Source: Paraburkholderia phenazinium
GTDB taxonomy: Bacteria > Pseudomonadota > Gammaproteobacteria > Burkholderiales > Burkholderiaceae
Assembly (NCBI RefSeq): GCF_900142845.1
Contig: NZ_FSRU01000002.1
Coordinates: forward strand, 2,666,001-2,730,000
DNA length: 64,000 nt
Direction: 5' to 3'
Positions 43,476-53,059 of this stretch are shown piece by piece (the stretch's first letter is position 1; each line of letters starts with the position of its first letter). The notes under the pieces were generated by a model, which had not been told where the DNA came from, made no database searches, and saw only the letters and a list, made by a program, of their open reading frames with translations. The position numbers were made by a program, and so were the translations under genes.

Positions 43476-44807
43476 CTACGGTTCGCAACGCGCCTGCACC
43501 TGGGTCTCTACCGCTGCCCGTACCTTGGCGGTAATGGCACGCGGAAACACCGGCAACGCAATCAATGCACATACGCTGGCCACCGCCCACACCATCGGCC
43601 ATGAGCCGAGCGCGAGCAGCGGCGGAATCGCCAGCGGCGTCAGGAACAAGGTCAGAAACGCAAACGTGTTGCCCATCGCGAGCGCGGTGCCGGCCCGACT
43701 GGTGCCGGCGAGCGTCGCGAGTTCGGTGAACGCAACGCCGTGCCAGGCCGACGCGCTCACGCCACCCAGCACCAGCAGCCCGGCAAACGCGGCTGTCATC
43801 GCCGCGTGGTGCGGGCCGAGCAAACCCGTCACCACGGTGAGCAGCGCAAACAGCAAAGCGGTGACGAGGCTACAGGCCCGCATGTATGCACGACGATTGC
43901 CGCGCCGGTCGGTCCAGCGGCCGCTCCAGACGCGGGCGATCGCCGCGCCCGTCTGCACGGCCGCCATCGTCGCGCTGATCAGCAGCACACCGGCATGGTC
44001 GAAGTCATGCAAAAAGACCGTGCCGAAAGTCACCACCGCGAGCTGCGGTACGCACAGCGCGCCGATGCCCAGCGCAACCCGCCATACGCGGATATCGCGC
44101 AGCGGACCCGAGGACGCGCTCGCGACCGCCGCCGCAGTAGCAGGCGCGCCGCTGCGCACGGCATCGCCGTGTTCGTGGGTCGCCGGTTCATGCAGCCAGG
44201 ACCAGGCGAAGGCCGCCGTCACCGCGCAGAGCAGCGCCAACACGCCGTACACGCTGGCGAAGCCGAAGTGCGACGCCAACGCCGGCAACATCAGCGCACC
44301 AAGACCGCCGCCGGCGGGTACGGCCGTCTGGCGAATGCTCATCGCCAGACCTCGCTCGCCTTCGCGAAACCACGCCATCACCGCGCGGCCGCTCGAGCCG
44401 TTGACGCTGCCGCCCAACAGCCCCACCAGCAACAGGCCGAGCGCCAGCATGGGCAGGCCCGGCACGTAGGCTCCGCGCGGCACCACAAACAGCCCCATGC
44501 CCGCGAGCGCCACAGCGGTCGCACCCAGACCGAGCAACAGAACCCGCCGGTCGCCCCAACGGTCGGTAAGCAGGCCCCATGGCAGTTCGCTGACGGCGAT
44601 GCCGAGTCCGAGCATGCCGAGCACGAGACCAAGGCCGCTATTGCCGACGTGATAGCCGGAGCGCAGAAACACCGCCGTCGTCGGGATACCGGAGAATGCC
44701 GCCGAAAAGCTGGCGTTGGCCGCGAAGCCCACCCCCAGCACCTTCCAGCGGTGATGGACGCCGCGTGCGCGGCCTCCCTGTGCAACAGATAGCGATTCGC
44801 TTCCCAT
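43476..44807 (-). CDS. MFS transporter, 12-TM
   Basis: A 443-aa major facilitator with 12 predicted helices. The motif-A-like loop is GLLTDRWGDRRVLLLG between helices 2 and 3, and a second copy is GRWTDRRGNRRAYM at the middle of the protein. A His/Asp/Gly-rich cytosolic loop lies at about 205-230. The type resembles bacterial MFS carriers for organic acids or cyanate-like anions, but the substrate is unknown. It is transcribed divergently from a LysR regulator with a 97-bp gap, the usual layout for a regulator controlling the adjacent transporter. Confidence 0.87.
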   Translation of the reverse strand: MGSESLSVAQGGRARGVHHRWKVLGVGFAANASFSAAFSGIPTTAVFLRSGYHVGNSGLGLVLGMLGLGIAVSELPWGLLTDRWGDRRVLLLGLGATAVALAGMGLFVVPRGAYVPGLPMLALGLLLVGLLGGSVNGSSGRAVMAWFREGERGLAMSIRQTAVPAGGGLGALMLPALASHFGFASVYGVLALLCAVTAAFAWSWLHEPATHEHGDAVRSGAPATAAAVASASSGPLRDIRVWRVALGIGALCVPQLAVVTFGTVFLHDFDHAGVLLISATMAAVQTGAAIARVWSGRWTDRRGNRRAYMRACSLVTALLFALLTVVTGLLGPHHAAMTAAFAGLLVLGGVSASAWHGVAFTELATLAGTSRAGTALAMGNTFAFLTLFLTPLAIPPLLALGSWPMVWAVASVCALIALPVFPRAITAKVRAAVETQVQARCEP

Positions 44808-44904
44808 GATGCCCTCGGCAAAGATGAACTGGGGCCATCGTACGGCTGGACTAACTATCGGAAAAGCCGGAAAATCAGATCACTTCCATCGGAGATTCCG
44901 AATC

Positions 44905-45795
44905 ATGAACTGGCGTGGATTCGATTTGGGCCAACTGCGCAGCTTCGTCGCCGTGGCCGAGGCGGGCAGCGTATCGGCGGGCTCGGAGCAAGTGTTCCTG
45001 TCGCAATCGTCGGTCAGCGAGCAGTTGAAGAAGCTGGAGGAACGCGCGGGCCAGCCGTTGTTCGTGCGCAGCAAGCAGGGCGTCACGGCCACCCAGGCCG
45101 GTGGACGGCTACTCGATCATGCGCGCCGCATCCTCGCCATGAGCGAAGCCGCGTTCGAAGACCTGCAAGGCCATTCGCTCGACGGCGAACTGCGTATCGC
45201 CATCACCGACTACTACCGGCCGCACGATATCGCCCGCATTCTGAAAACGTTCTCGGAGCAATATCCGCGGCTCAAGCTGCACGTCACGGTTTTGCCGAGC
45301 GCCACGATCGACGAAAGCGCAGGTGACGACGCCGCTTTCGACATCGGCCTGTCGTTGCGCCTCATGACGCCGGGCAACCGGCGCGGCGCCGCCGGCAGCG
45401 CCCGCGTGCAAGGTGTCGTGGTGCGGCGCGAGAAGCTGCTGTGGGCCATCGCAGCCGACGCGGCCCCCCACGTCGGCAAGCCGTTCCCGCTGGTCCTGCT
45501 GCCGGCCACCTGTCAGTTACAGCGCTTTGTCGTCAAACGGCTCGACGAACTCAAGGTGCCGTTTCTGATCGCCCATTCGGCATCGGGCGTGGCCGGCCTG
45601 CAACTGGCATTGAAGGCAGGGCTCGGGATTGGCTGCCTGAACGAATCGTCGATCGGCGCCGGGGTCGTCGCGTGTGCGGCGAGCCTCGGTTTGCCGGCAC
45701 TGCCCACGGTGGAGTTTCATCTGCTGCCGGGGCGCGCCGGAGAAAGCGAACGCGTCAGCAACGCGCGCGCTGCGTTGGTGCGACTGTTCAGTTGA
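44905..45795 (+). CDS. LysR-family transcriptional regulator
   Basis: A 296-aa LysR regulator. The N-terminal winged helix is typical (LGQLRSFVAVAEAGSVSAGSEQVFLSQSSVSEQLKKLEERAGQPLFVR). A two-lobed effector domain follows (about 90-290). The start ATG at 44905 (MNWRGFDLGQLR) is preferred; GGAG stands 11 nt upstream. It is divergent from the MFS gene, which it likely controls. The inducer is not deducible. Confidence 0.9.
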   Translation: MNWRGFDLGQLRSFVAVAEAGSVSAGSEQVFLSQSSVSEQLKKLEERAGQPLFVRSKQGVTATQAGGRLLDHARRILAMSEAAFEDLQGHSLDGELRIAITDYYRPHDIARILKTFSEQYPRLKLHVTVLPSATIDESAGDDAAFDIGLSLRLMTPGNRRGAAGSARVQGVVVRREKLLWAIAADAAPHVGKPFPLVLLPATCQLQRFVVKRLDELKVPFLIAHSASGVAGLQLALKAGLGIGCLNESSIGAGVVACAASLGLPALPTVEFHLLPGRAGESERVSNARAALVRLFS

Positions 45796-46080
45796 TGCGC
45801 GTCGCTCACGCAAAAGCAGCCTGACGCCCCTCTCGCTTGCGTGCAATGCGAGTTTGAAAGCGCGCAGGATGCCGCCTATGATTAACCGGTGTCCGCGAGA
45901 AAGGGGGTTTTGCGCGGACGCCATAGTCAGAAAAGTAAATATTCGGCCGCATTATTTTGCACTGCGCATCATATTGAACCCATCGGTTCGGATTCTCGGT
46001 TTCGCTGTCGCGTTCTGAAGCAGGTTTGAAGGGCTGTCGTGCATGGGCATTCGCATGCATGAAAAACAGGCGTCCCCAAC
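45796..46080. promoter_or_regulatory. 285-bp region upstream of the oxidase operon
   Basis: No gene. A perfect GTCCGCG/CGCGGAC stem with a 15-nt loop lies at 45891-45919 and may end the LysR transcript. An A/T-rich stretch (about 45925-45985) is the likely promoter region of the cytochrome/oxidase operon. No clear FNR/ANR box (TTGAT-N4-ATCAA) was found. Confidence 0.4.
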
Positions 46081-46827
46081 GTGCTCTCCCTGACGAGGCT
46101 TGGCGTGCATTGCAGAACTATCGGATGGTCCGTTCTGTTCGCGGTTTGCAGCGCGTGGGCTAGCGCCACGCTCGCCGCCACCGACGCCGCCGCCGCCGCG
46201 CCCATGCCCTCGGCCATGGATGAGCGTGTGCGTGCCTGTACGTCCTGCCACGGCGCGCAAGGCCAGGGGCGCGACAACGACTACTTTCCGCGCATCGCCG
46301 GCAAGCCTGCCGACTACCTGTTCAACCAGTTGATCTCGTTTCGCGACGGCGGCCGCACCTATCCGCCCATGGGCTATCTGATCGCCTTCCTGCCCGACGA
46401 CTATCTGCGCAAGATCAGCCAATACTTCGCAGACCTGCAGCCGCCTTATCCGAACGCGGATACCGGCGAGGTTTCACCCGCCGTGCTCGCCGACGGCGAG
46501 CGGCTCGTCACGCACGGCGACGCCGCCCGCAAGCTGCCCGCGTGCGCGGCCTGCCACGGCGCGCGGCTGACCGGCACGCAACCTGGGATCCCAGGCCTGC
46601 TCGGCCTGCACGCCAGCTATATCGCCGGACAGATGGGGACCTGGCGCTCCGGCACACGCCATGCGAACGCGCCGGACTGCATGCATTCGATTGCAGTCAA
46701 GCTGACTGACAAGGACATCACCGCGGTGTCGAGCTGGCTCGCGCGCCAGCCGCGGCCCAGCGATCCGCGACCGGCGCCCGTGAGCAGCGCGACGTTGCCG
46801 TTGGCCTGCGGGAGTCAACCGCAATGA
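46081..46827 (+). CDS. periplasmic diheme cytochrome c4-type protein
   Basis: A 248-aa secreted cytochrome. The signal peptide (about 8-33) is followed by two class I heme c domains, each with one CxxCH: CTSCH at residue 53 and CAACH at 155. Spacing and the repeated FPRIAGKPADYLFNQL / IPGLLGLHASYIAGQM segments are those of cytochrome c4. It opens the oxidase operon and its stop overlaps the next start (ATGA), so it is probably an electron donor to the oxidase. The start is uncertain: GTG at 46081 opens the frame, and a GTG at 46105 would also leave a signal peptide. Confidence 0.85.
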   Translation: MLSLTRLGVHCRTIGWSVLFAVCSAWASATLAATDAAAAAPMPSAMDERVRACTSCHGAQGQGRDNDYFPRIAGKPADYLFNQLISFRDGGRTYPPMGYLIAFLPDDYLRKISQYFADLQPPYPNADTGEVSPAVLADGERLVTHGDAARKLPACAACHGARLTGTQPGIPGLLGLHASYIAGQMGTWRSGTRHANAPDCMHSIAVKLTDKDITAVSSWLARQPRPSDPRPAPVSSATLPLACGSQPQ

Positions 46828-48137
46828 AGCCGATCACGTTTCGTCTCGCGTTTGCGCTGGCACTGGCACTGGCCGCCGCACTTTGGCCATTGACGCCCAC
46901 TGCGTTCGCCGCGACCGCCGCAGAAGCCGACGCCAGCGCGGCAACAGCAACAACGGCAGGCGCCGCCCCCGACACCCGCCCCGACATCGTCAAGCGCGGC
47001 GAATACCTCGCGCGCGCCGGCGACTGCATTGCGTGCCACACCGCGCCGCGCGGCAAGATGTTCGGCGGCGGCCTCGCCATGGACACGCCGTTCGGCACGC
47101 TCTACTCGCCGAACATCAGCCCGGATGCGCAGTACGGCATCGGCGCATGGAGTGCGGATGCGTTCTTTCACATGATGCGCACCGGCCGCACGCCGGACGG
47201 CAAGCTGCTCTACCCGGCCATGCCGATTGCGCAATACACCAAGGTCACGCGCGAGGACTCCGACGCGATCTTCGCCTATCTGCAGTCGGTGCCGCCGGTG
47301 CGCGAAGCGAGCCGCCCGCAGGCGCTGAAGTTCCCCTTCAACCAGCGCAAGCTGCTGCTCGGCTGGCGCACGCTGTATTTCCGCGAAGGCGAATACCAGC
47401 CGGACCCGACGCGCTCGGTCGAATGGAATCGCGGTGCGTATCTGGTGGAAGGGCTCGGCCACTGCACCTTGTGCCATACCAAGATCAATCTGCTCGGCGG
47501 CTCGTCGCAGCGCGACCAGTTCGCGGGCGGCCTGATTCCGGTGCAGAACTGGTACGCGCCGTCGCTCACCTCGGACAAGGACGGCGGCCTCGGCGACTGG
47601 AGCGTGAAGGACATCGTCGATCTGCTGCAGGCCGGCATCTCCGATCGCGGTGCCGTCTACGGCCCGATGGCCGAGGTCACCTATCACAGCCTGCAGTACA
47701 TGAGCGACGCCGACATCAGGGCGATGGCCGCTTATCTGAAGACGCTGCCGGACAACGACCCCGGCCGCAAGGCGGGACCGTCCGCGCCGACCCATACCCG
47801 AGTGTTCGAACTCGGCGGCCAGATCTATGCGGGCAAATGCGCGCTGTGTCACGGGCAGAACGGCGAAGGTCAGGTGCAGCATTACCCGCCGCTCGCGCGC
47901 AACCAGTCCATTGAAATGAATTCGGCCGTCAACCCGATCCGAATCGTCCTGAACGGCGGCTTCCCGCCAGGGACGCAGCGCAATCCCGAACCGTATGGCA
48001 TGCCGCCCTTCGGCCAGGAATTGAGCGACACGGACGCGGCCGCCGTGGTGACCTACATCCGCACCGCCTGGGGCAATCATGGCTCGCCCGTGACGGAGCG
48101 CGAGGTCAACGAACTGCGCAAGGCGCCGTTGCATTGA
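46824..48137 (+). CDS. triheme cytochrome c, alcohol/gluconate-dehydrogenase subunit type
   Basis: A 437-aa secreted protein with a signal peptide (about 1-30) and three heme c motifs: CIACH (68-72), CTLCH (214-218) and CALCH (339-343). Three-domain cytochromes of this size are normally the membrane-bound electron-transfer subunit of PQQ alcohol dehydrogenase or of FAD gluconate/sorbitol dehydrogenases. No dehydrogenase subunit is encoded here. The position between a cytochrome c4 and oxidase subunits suggests it feeds the oxidase. Overlap with the previous gene is 4 nt. Heme domain similarity is clear; the physiological partner is unknown. Confidence 0.88.
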   Translation: MKPITFRLAFALALALAAALWPLTPTAFAATAAEADASAATATTAGAAPDTRPDIVKRGEYLARAGDCIACHTAPRGKMFGGGLAMDTPFGTLYSPNISPDAQYGIGAWSADAFFHMMRTGRTPDGKLLYPAMPIAQYTKVTREDSDAIFAYLQSVPPVREASRPQALKFPFNQRKLLLGWRTLYFREGEYQPDPTRSVEWNRGAYLVEGLGHCTLCHTKINLLGGSSQRDQFAGGLIPVQNWYAPSLTSDKDGGLGDWSVKDIVDLLQAGISDRGAVYGPMAEVTYHSLQYMSDADIRAMAAYLKTLPDNDPGRKAGPSAPTHTRVFELGGQIYAGKCALCHGQNGEGQVQHYPPLARNQSIEMNSAVNPIRIVLNGGFPPGTQRNPEPYGMPPFGQELSDTDAAAVVTYIRTAWGNHGSPVTEREVNELRKAPLH

Positions 48138-48213
48138 ACCGCCTGGCGGCTGGCGCCGGGCCGGCCACGAGCCGGCGTGACCTGTTCCAAACGTTGTTGC
48201 GGAGAACCTGCAG

Positions 48214-48390
48214 ATGGACGACAAAGACAGCCCGAGCGCCGCACCGCCCTCCGATGACGAGGTCGAACGCGTGGTGGCCGCTGGACCGCACGGCGCGATC
48301 GCCGTGGCCGGCGTTGCCACGCTGATCGTGATGGCGATCTGGGTCGGCTTCTACCTGTTCGTGTTCTTGCCGCGCGGGATCGTTCACTGA
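48214..48390 (+). CDS. small single-helix oxidase subunit (subunit IIa-like), 58 aa
   Basis: A short gene that fixed-length gene finders can miss. The ATG at 48214 follows GGAG, and the frame ends with TGA 2 nt before the start of subunit II. The product has an acidic N-terminus (MDDKDSPSAAPPSDDEVER) and one membrane helix (AIAVAGVATLIVMAIWVGFYLFVFL, about 31-53). Size, topology and place directly before CoxB match the IIa subunit of ba3-type oxidases (CbaD of Thermus). Sequence identity is too little to prove it, but gene order is strong. Confidence 0.75.
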   Translation: MDDKDSPSAAPPSDDEVERVVAAGPHGAIAVAGVATLIVMAIWVGFYLFVFLPRGIVH

Positions 48391-48392
48391 TC

Positions 48393-48965
48393 ATGGCGAC
48401 GCCCTCCCCTGACCATCCCACCGGCGGCCACGCGGTTGCCCTGCGCGCCGAACGGCGCTGGGCGATCTTCGCAGCGGGCCTGATCCTGCTGATGCTGGTC
48501 GTGATCGTGTTCTCCGGCCTGCATTGGGCCATGATGCCGCCCTCGCGCGTCGAGACGGTCGATCCGGCACGTCTGCAGTTATCCGGCGAATTCGTCGAAG
48601 ACAACCTCGGCTCCGCCGTCGAAGCGGACGGCTCGGTCGTGGTGCGCTTCGTCGCGCAGCAATACTCGTTCACGCCGCAATGCCTGCTGGTCCCCACCGA
48701 TACGCCGGTCACCTTCCGCACCACCAGCGCAGACGTCGTGCATGGGCTGCTGGTCACGGACACCAATATCAACACGATGGTCGTACCGGGCTACATCTCG
48801 ACGCTCGCCACGAGCTTCGCGCATCCCGGCGACCATCTGATGCCGTGCCACGAATTCTGCGGCTTCGGCCATCAGACCATGTGGGCGCACGTAAAGGTGA
48901 TCGACAAGGCTGCGTTCTTCGAGCAGGCACGACAATCAAGGAGGCTGAGCTGTGTTTCTCGCTAA
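48393..48965 (+). CDS. cytochrome c oxidase subunit II (CuA), ba3 type
   Basis: A 190-aa subunit with one membrane helix (about 23-45) and a periplasmic cupredoxin domain that receives electrons at CuA. All CuA ligands are present: His117 (VVHGLLV), Cys152, Glu154 carbonyl, Cys156, His160 and Met163 in CHEFCGFGHQTM. It is shorter than A-family subunit II (about 250-300 aa), as is usual for B-family (ba3) oxidases, with a single membrane span. It overlaps the subunit I start by 14 nt. The last ~12 residues (ARQSRRLSCVSR) are a basic tail over that overlap. Confidence 0.93.
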   Translation: MATPSPDHPTGGHAVALRAERRWAIFAAGLILLMLVVIVFSGLHWAMMPPSRVETVDPARLQLSGEFVEDNLGSAVEADGSVVVRFVAQQYSFTPQCLLVPTDTPVTFRTTSADVVHGLLVTDTNINTMVVPGYISTLATSFAHPGDHLMPCHEFCGFGHQTMWAHVKVIDKAAFFEQARQSRRLSCVSR

Positions 48966-50577
48966 GCGACTCGTTCTCGCGCACTTCTGGCTCGCCTTCA
49001 TTGCGTTTCTGCTGGCGCTCTTTCTCGGCGCGTGGCAGATGCTGGTGCGCAGTCCACTGCTACCGTGGGTGGGCAACCCCGAGCTCTACTACCGCTCCGT
49101 GACCGCACACGGCACGGTGATGGCCTACGTGCTGCCCACGCTCGTCGCGATGGGCTTCGGCTACGCGATCGTCGAACTCGCCTTGCGTCAGCCGCTGATA
49201 GGACTCAGATGGGCGTGGGCCGCGTTCTTCGTGCTGGCGGTGGGCGCGGTGGTGGCGATGGTGCCGGTCTCGATGGGCCAGGCGTCGGTACTCTTCACGT
49301 TCTATCCGCCGATGATCGGCAGTCCGCTCTATTACCTCGGCGTGGTGCTGGTCGTGGTGGGGTCGTGGATCTGGGTCGCGCTGATGCATGTGAACCTGCG
49401 CGCCTGGAAGCGCGCGCATCCCGGCAAGCCGGTGCCGCTCGCGATGTTCGCCAATGTCGCGGGGGCTTATCTGTGGGCATGGACCGCCATCGGCGCGGCG
49501 CTTGAAATCCTGCTGCAGATCCTGCCGGTCGCATTCGGCTGGAAGACCACCATCGATGCCGGCCTCTCCCGCGTGTTGTTCTCGTGGACGCTGCACGCCA
49601 TCGTCTACTTCTGGCTGATTCCCGCGTATATCGCTTACTACACGATGGTGCCGGGCGCGATTGGCGGGCGTCTGTACAGCGATTCGATGGCGCGCGTGTC
49701 GTTCATCCTGTTCCTGATCTTCGCCATGCCGATCGGCATTCACCATCTGTTCGCCGATCCGCAGGTCGGCGCGGGCTTCAAGTTCCTGCACGCGGTCTTC
49801 ACGGGGATGGTGTCGGTGCCGACGCTGCTCACCGTGTTCACGATCTGCGCGTCGGTGGAAATCGCCGGACGCCTGCGCGGCGGCACCGGTGCGTTCGGCT
49901 GGCTCACCGCGCTACCGTGGCGCAATCCGATGATGCTGGTGCTGGCGTTCTCGTTCGTGATGCTGGGCCTGGGTGGCGCGGGCGGCCTCATCAATATGAG
50001 CTACCAGTTGAATTCGACCATCCACAATACGCAGTGGGTCACGGGGCATTTTCATCTGATCTTCGGCGGCGCGATCGTCATCATGTATTTCGCCATCGCC
50101 TATGAACTGTGGCCGCAACTGACGGGACGCGCGCTGTGTTCGCTGAGTCTCGTGCGCACCCAGTTGTGGCTGTGGTTCATCGGCATGATGGTCGTCACGC
50201 TGCCGTGGCACTACGTGGGCCTGCTCGGCGCGCCGCGACGCATGGCCTATTACGACTACAGCGCGCCCGGTCTCGAACCGCAGGCCATCTGGGTGGCGAT
50301 GTCGGCGGTCGGCGGCTTCGTGCTGGTGATCTCCGGCGTGCTGTTCATCTACATTCTGGCGAAGTCGCAATTCGGACCGCTCGCACAGCCGCGGGAATTC
50401 CGCTTTAGTCTCGCCACGCATCCGGTGGATCACGTCCCTGCCGCTTTGAATAGCTTCGGCCTGTGGGTCGGGCTGATGATTGCGCTAACGGTCGTCAACT
50501 ACAGCGTGCCGATCTTCCAGTTACTGCGGCTGCAGCAGACCTCCGTGCCGGCGGTCGTCGTCGGAGCCCAGCGATGA
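48952..50577 (+). CDS. heme-copper oxidase subunit I, ba3/B-family
   Basis: A 541-aa integral membrane subunit with about 13 helices, housing heme and the heme a3/CuB site. Low-spin heme ligands are His53 (AHGTVMAYV) and His368. CuB ligands are His215 with the partner Tyr219 (HAIVY) and His264-His265, and the high-spin heme ligand is His366 (TGHFHLIFGG). The H-x3-Y pair and the absence of the A-family K/D-channel motif sets fit the B-family (ba3) type. GTG at 48952 is the start, with AGGAGG 7 nt upstream. These oxidases have high oxygen affinity, so a low-oxygen role is likely, though not shown here. Confidence 0.94.
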   Translation: MFLAKRLVLAHFWLAFIAFLLALFLGAWQMLVRSPLLPWVGNPELYYRSVTAHGTVMAYVLPTLVAMGFGYAIVELALRQPLIGLRWAWAAFFVLAVGAVVAMVPVSMGQASVLFTFYPPMIGSPLYYLGVVLVVVGSWIWVALMHVNLRAWKRAHPGKPVPLAMFANVAGAYLWAWTAIGAALEILLQILPVAFGWKTTIDAGLSRVLFSWTLHAIVYFWLIPAYIAYYTMVPGAIGGRLYSDSMARVSFILFLIFAMPIGIHHLFADPQVGAGFKFLHAVFTGMVSVPTLLTVFTICASVEIAGRLRGGTGAFGWLTALPWRNPMMLVLAFSFVMLGLGGAGGLINMSYQLNSTIHNTQWVTGHFHLIFGGAIVIMYFAIAYELWPQLTGRALCSLSLVRTQLWLWFIGMMVVTLPWHYVGLLGAPRRMAYYDYSAPGLEPQAIWVAMSAVGGFVLVISGVLFIYILAKSQFGPLAQPREFRFSLATHPVDHVPAALNSFGLWVGLMIALTVVNYSVPIFQLLRLQQTSVPAVVVGAQR

Positions 50578-51386
50578 ATCACGAACGCGTCTTCAGCGTG
50601 CGCAATCCATGGTTCGTGACGAGCGTGGGCGGCACGATTGCGCTTGCCGTCGTATCGATCCTGATCGGCTTTATCTGGCTGCCGTCGGCCAACGGCGATT
50701 TCAGCGGGCACGGCTTGTGGGCGACCATTTGCAGCGCGGCAGGCGCGCCGTCGAGCTGGTACGGCGGCGGGGCGAACGTGGCGGGCCCGGCGCCCAGCGA
50801 GGTCGTCGTGCTGCCGCCGCCGCGGCATGTGAGTGTCGATGCGGGTTCGATCGGCCGCGGCGCGACCATCGCGACGCAGAACTGCTCGATGTGTCACGGT
50901 GTGCTCGGCACCGTGCAGGTCACGGCACCGGCGCTCGCCGGTCAATATGCGGATGTGATCTACAAGGAGTTGCGCGACTATCAGAACGGGCTGCGCGCCA
51001 ACGCGATCATGCAGCCGATCATCCACAATCGCAGCGATCAGGATCTGCACGATCTGGCGGCGTACTACGCTTCGCTGCAACGTGCTGCGCCGGCCCAACC
51101 CGGCGCCGCCGACGCCGCGCAGGATGCGGATGCGGTCAAGCTGGCGATGCAAGGCGACCCGATCCGCAATATCGCGCCGTGCGCCGCGTGCCACGGCCAG
51201 CTAGATCGTAAAGGCGCCGCGCCGTGGCTCGGCGGCCAGTCGTCGATCTATCTGGCCGCCCAAATGCAGCGCTTTGCGAGCGGCGAGCGCCGCAACGACA
51301 TCAACGAGCAGATGCGCAATGTGGCGCGGCATCTGACGCCGCAGGAAATTGACGGGCTGGCGAAGTACTACGCGGCGCAGCCTTAG
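50574..51386 (+). CDS. membrane-anchored diheme cytochrome c (c4-like)
   Basis: A 270-aa cytochrome. An uncleaved N-terminal helix (about 17-38, SVGGTIALAVVSILIGFIWL) anchors two heme c domains, with CSMCH at 104-108 and CAACH at 203-207. Motif layout resembles the c4-type gene at the front of the operon. The start ATG at 50574 overlaps the subunit I stop by 4 nt. As the last gene of the oxidase cluster it is probably the immediate donor to CuA. Partner identity is inferred from position. Confidence 0.9.
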   Translation: MNHERVFSVRNPWFVTSVGGTIALAVVSILIGFIWLPSANGDFSGHGLWATICSAAGAPSSWYGGGANVAGPAPSEVVVLPPPRHVSVDAGSIGRGATIATQNCSMCHGVLGTVQVTAPALAGQYADVIYKELRDYQNGLRANAIMQPIIHNRSDQDLHDLAAYYASLQRAAPAQPGAADAAQDADAVKLAMQGDPIRNIAPCAACHGQLDRKGAAPWLGGQSSIYLAAQMQRFASGERRNDINEQMRNVARHLTPQEIDGLAKYYAAQP

Positions 51387-51424
51387 CGGCTCGGCCGTGT
51401 CCAGCGTGTCCAGCGCAAACCTGC

Positions 51425-53059
51425 CTAAGCCGCGACCGGTTCCACCCGACGCGCACCTGCAGCTACATTCGCCGCCGGCCGCGCGCGGCCACCCACGGCC
51501 GACGTATCCGTACGGAACACCGCGACCGCCGCCGTCAAACGACGCGCCTGATCTTCCAGCGAGCTGGCGGCGGCCGCAGCCTGTTCGACAAGCGCAGCGT
51601 TCTGCTGCGTGACTTCGTCCATCTGCGCGACCGCAAGGTTGACCTGATCGATGCCGGTGCTCTGCTCCGTCGCAGCGGCGGCGATCTCGCCCATGATCGC
51701 GCTCACACGCGCGATCGCGTTGACGATCTCGGTCATCGTCGTGCCCGAACGTTCGACCAGTTGCGCGCCGGTTTGCACGCGCGCATTCGAATCGTCGATC
51801 AGCGTCTTGATCTCTTTGGCCGCGCCCGCGCTACGCTGCGCGAGCGAGCGCACTTCGCTCGCGACCACCGCGAAGCCGCGACCCTGTTCGCCGGCGCGGG
51901 CCGCTTCGACCGCGGCGTTGAGCGCGAGAATATTGGTCTGGAACGCGATGCCTTCGATCACGCCGACAATGTCGGCAATCCGGCGCGAATCGGCGACCAT
52001 GTGATTCATCGTGCCGACAACCTGCTGGGTCAGCTCGCCACCCTGCGCCGCCAGGCCCGACGCGCCCTGTGCGAGCGAACTCGCCTGCTTGGCGTTCTCG
52101 GCGGTCTGCTTGACGGTGGAGGTAAGTTCCTCAATGCTCGCGGCGGTCTCCTCGAGCGAAGCCGCCTGCTCTTCGGTACGCTGCGACAGATCGGTGTTGC
52201 CGGCGGCGATTTCGCTGACGCCGGTATCGATCGATTCGGTGCCCTGACGAACGATATTGACCGTCGAGATCAGCGAGTCCTGCATCTTGCGCAGCGCGGC
52301 GGCCAGCTTGCCCATTTCGTTGTCGCTGGTGACTTCGATGCGGCCTGTCAGGTCACCTTCGGCGATACGCTGAAACTGTCCGATCGTCGCATCCACGGGA
52401 TGGACGATAGCCCGCACCAGCACCACCCGCCCAAGCCACGAGAACACCAGCGCCAGCACCATGCCCACCGCAACCGCGACGCTCACCGCAAAGAAGCGGT
52501 CCTGCGCGTCCTGATAGCGTTGCGCGCCATGGTCCAGTTGCAGTTGCTCCAGCGTGAGCATCGACTTTTCGTACGCGTTGTAGAGCGAAGGCAGCTTATG
52601 CGCCTGCAGTTGCTGGAAGGTTGGCTTGTCGCCGGACTTCAGCGCGGCCATTGCCGGTTCGACGCCTTCGTGCAGGAAGATGTCGCGCTTGTCCGTCATA
52701 TCCTTGATGAGGCGCTGTTCGTCGTCGTCCGAACCGGCGCGGCTCACATAATGAGCAAGGCGGTCGTTCGACACCTTCAGATACTGATCGAAGCGCTGCA
52801 GGACCGCCGAGGCGCCATCCTGGTCGTTCAGGTCGACCAGCGATGCGTAGGTAGCCAGCGCGAGGCGCAGGCGCAGCAACTGGCCGGCGCTGCCTTCGAG
52901 ATCGGCGACCGCGGGCGTATCCACCGTGTACATCTGCTGCAGCGAGTCGTTACTGGCGCGCAGCGAGAGCAGCCCGGCCGCCGCCCCGATCAGCAAGACG
53001 ATGCCGAAGAAGGCAATCATCAGGGTTAGACAGGCGCGGATGGACAGCTTGGTCAACAT
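51425..53059 (-). CDS. methyl-accepting chemotaxis protein
   Basis: A 544-aa chemoreceptor. There are two membrane helices (about 11-31 and 190-212) with a four-helix-bundle periplasmic sensor between them (about 35-188) that looks like the Tar/4HB type. A HAMP domain (about 213-265) and a long signalling coiled coil follow, with the conserved tip [35 protein letters not shown] near residues 365-398. The C-terminal tail is Ala-rich and has no NWETF-like pentapeptide for CheR docking. A FliA-type promoter is visible upstream (53199-53225), which ties it to the flagellar regulon. The ligand is unknown. Confidence 0.93.
   Translation of the reverse strand: MLTKLSIRACLTLMIAFFGIVLLIGAAAGLLSLRASNDSLQQMYTVDTPAVADLEGSAGQLLRLRLALATYASLVDLNDQDGASAVLQRFDQYLKVSNDRLAHYVSRAGSDDDEQRLIKDMTDKRDIFLHEGVEPAMAALKSGDKPTFQQLQAHKLPSLYNAYEKSMLTLEQLQLDHGAQRYQDAQDRFFAVSVAVAVGMVLALVFSWLGRVVLVRAIVHPVDATIGQFQRIAEGDLTGRIEVTSDNEMGKLAAALRKMQDSLISTVNIVRQGTESIDTGVSEIAAGNTDLSQRTEEQAASLEETAASIEELTSTVKQTAENAKQASSLAQGASGLAAQGGELTQQVVGTMNHMVADSRRIADIVGVIEGIAFQTNILALNAAVEAARAGEQGRGFAVVASEVRSLAQRSAGAAKEIKTLIDDSNARVQTGAQLVERSGTTMTEIVNAIARVSAIMGEIAAAATEQSTGIDQVNLAVAQMDEVTQQNAALVEQAAAAASSLEDQARRLTAAVAVFRTDTSAVGGRARPAANVAAGARRVEPVAA

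Noticed and set aside
46815..48320. 501-codon minus-strand frame opposite the triheme cytochrome gene
   Set aside because: Covers a gene with three CxxCH motifs and a signal peptide; the antisense product resembles nothing.
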